Shown here: positions 5,736-6,374 of the stretch, piece after piece
How positions within the stretch are numbered: the stretch's first letter is position 1
How the letters are laid out: each line of letters opens with the position of its first letter
NCBI GenBank assembly: GCA_903895515.1
Contig: CAITUB010000276.1
Location: 1 to 6,374 of the forward strand
DNA length: 6,374 nucleotides
DNA from: an uncultured Acidimicrobium sp.
Lineage (GTDB): Bacteria > Actinomycetota > Acidimicrobiia > Acidimicrobiales > Ilumatobacteraceae
Reading direction: 5' to 3'
Program-made: the position numbers and the translations under genes
The notes under the pieces: generated by a model
The model's database searches: none
Told to the model about the DNA's origin: nothing
What the model saw: the letters and a program-made list of their open reading frames with translations, nothing else

Positions 5736-6374
5736 ATGCGCACACGCTTAACCGACATGCTCGACATTGAATTTCCCATCATGCTTGCGGGCATGGGAGG
5801 CGTGTCGTATCACCGTTTGGTTGCAGCGGTTTCCGAGGCTGGCGGGCTTGGCACGCTTGGTGCAAGCACCATGCAGGCTGGTGAATTAGAGGATGAAATT
5901 GCTGGCGTAAAGAAGCTGACGAACAAAGCATTTGGTGTGGACTTACTTACCGCACTTCCCCACACGCTTGAACGTGACGTTGATTTGATTATTAAGAGCG
6001 GCGCGCGAGTGTTTGTTGCAGGCCTTGGTGTGCCACGCGACATTATTGATCGCTTGCACAAAAACGGCGTGCTCGTTGGTTCCATGTGCGGAAAAGTTCG
6101 CCACGCAACTGCTGCCTATGAAAGTGGTTGCGACTTTGTTGTTGCACAAGGCACCGAAGGCGGCGGACATACCGGCACCGTTGCAACGATGGCGCTAGTG
6201 CCACAAGTTGTTGATGCAGTTGGCGACAAGATGGTGGTGGTTGCTGCAGGTGGTTTGTTTGATGGCCGTGGACTTGCAGCTTCGCTTGCACTTGGCGCCG
6301 ATGGCGTGTGGGTAGGAACTCGTTTTATTGCCACACACGAAGCTCGCGGTGTTGATGGCTACAAAGAAAAACTG
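5736..6374 (+). CDS. nitronate monooxygenase-like FMN protein (2-nitropropane dioxygenase family), 3' end missing
   Basis: The 213 visible residues run off the window; family members usually have about 310-375. This is an FMN-binding TIM barrel. It begins MRTRLTDMLDIEFPI, with AGMGGVS (18-24) at the first strand, then AQGTEGGGHTG (137-147) holding the catalytic-type H145, AAGGLFDGRG (170-179) for FMN phosphate, and LGADGVWVGTRF (186-197). Members oxidise nitronates, or act as FabK enoyl-ACP reductases or acyl-CoA-linked enzymes; M. tuberculosis IpdC (Rv3553), used in steroid ring catabolism, belongs to the same superfamily. The substrate cannot be called here. The motif reads TEGGGH where TEAGGH is more usual. 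ATG 5736 is chosen because the family N-terminus MRTRLT.LL...PI begins there; ATG 5757 is a weaker alternative. The 4-base gap after the flavoprotein gene and lack of a strong Shine-Dalgarno suggest one operon. Confidence 0.88.
   Translation, partial: MRTRLTDMLDIEFPIMLAGMGGVSYHRLVAAVSEAGGLGTLGASTMQAGELEDEIAGVKKLTNKAFGVDLLTALPHTLERDVDLIIKSGARVFVAGLGVPRDIIDRLHKNGVLVGSMCGKVRHATAAYESGCDFVVAQGTEGGGHTGTVATMALVPQVVDAVGDKMVVVAAGGLFDGRGLAASLALGADGVWVGTRFIATHEARGVDGYKEKL

Overview
The window looks like chromosomal DNA of an actinobacterium of medium G+C (about half G+C by eye), plausibly a freshwater or marine Acidimicrobiia-type lineage. The strongest lineage evidence is a full NucS/EndoMS mismatch endonuclease, a CysQ of the mycobacterial type, and a short C-terminal piece of EttA. 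All three resemble their Mycobacterium tuberculosis counterparts from memory of the families; no search was run. The region is dense, ordinary core genome. I see no mobile element, tRNA, rRNA, CRISPR array or phage gene, and no stretch over about 60 bases without a gene.

Layout. Bases 1-3531 hold a rightward cluster: the 3' end of ettA, a small two-helix membrane protein of unknown function, cysQ, an ABC1/AarF/UbiB-family atypical kinase, and nucS. The genes are joined by a 9-base gap, two 4-base GTGA overlaps and a 30-base gap, so this is probably one operon with translational coupling. nucS then meets, tail to tail and with no base between the stop codons, a leftward short-chain dehydrogenase (3532-4455) that resembles the dehydrogenase domain of peroxisomal multifunctional enzyme 2. 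Divergent from that gene is a rightward pair: a geranylgeranyl/menaquinone-reductase-type flavoprotein (about 4481-5731) and, 4 bases later, a nitronate monooxygenase-like FMN protein that runs off the right end.

How the genes fit together. The left block is housekeeping: translation control (EttA), clearance of the sulfate-assimilation by-product PAP (CysQ), an ABC1 kinase probably tied to lipid or quinone metabolism, and replication fidelity (NucS). The right block consists of redox enzymes that would fit lipid, acyl-CoA or isoprenoid-quinone metabolism, but the pathway cannot be fixed from the window.

No clearly new multi-gene system is present. Two small regulatory structures are the most interesting observations. 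One is a perfect 7-bp hairpin that buries most of the nucS ribosome binding site, just after the kinase stop codon. The other is a very compact divergent promoter region at 4456-4480, in which two TANNNT -10 boxes on opposite strands share the TA of a central CTAG; each lies 7-8 bases from a start codon, suggesting leaderless transcripts in both directions.
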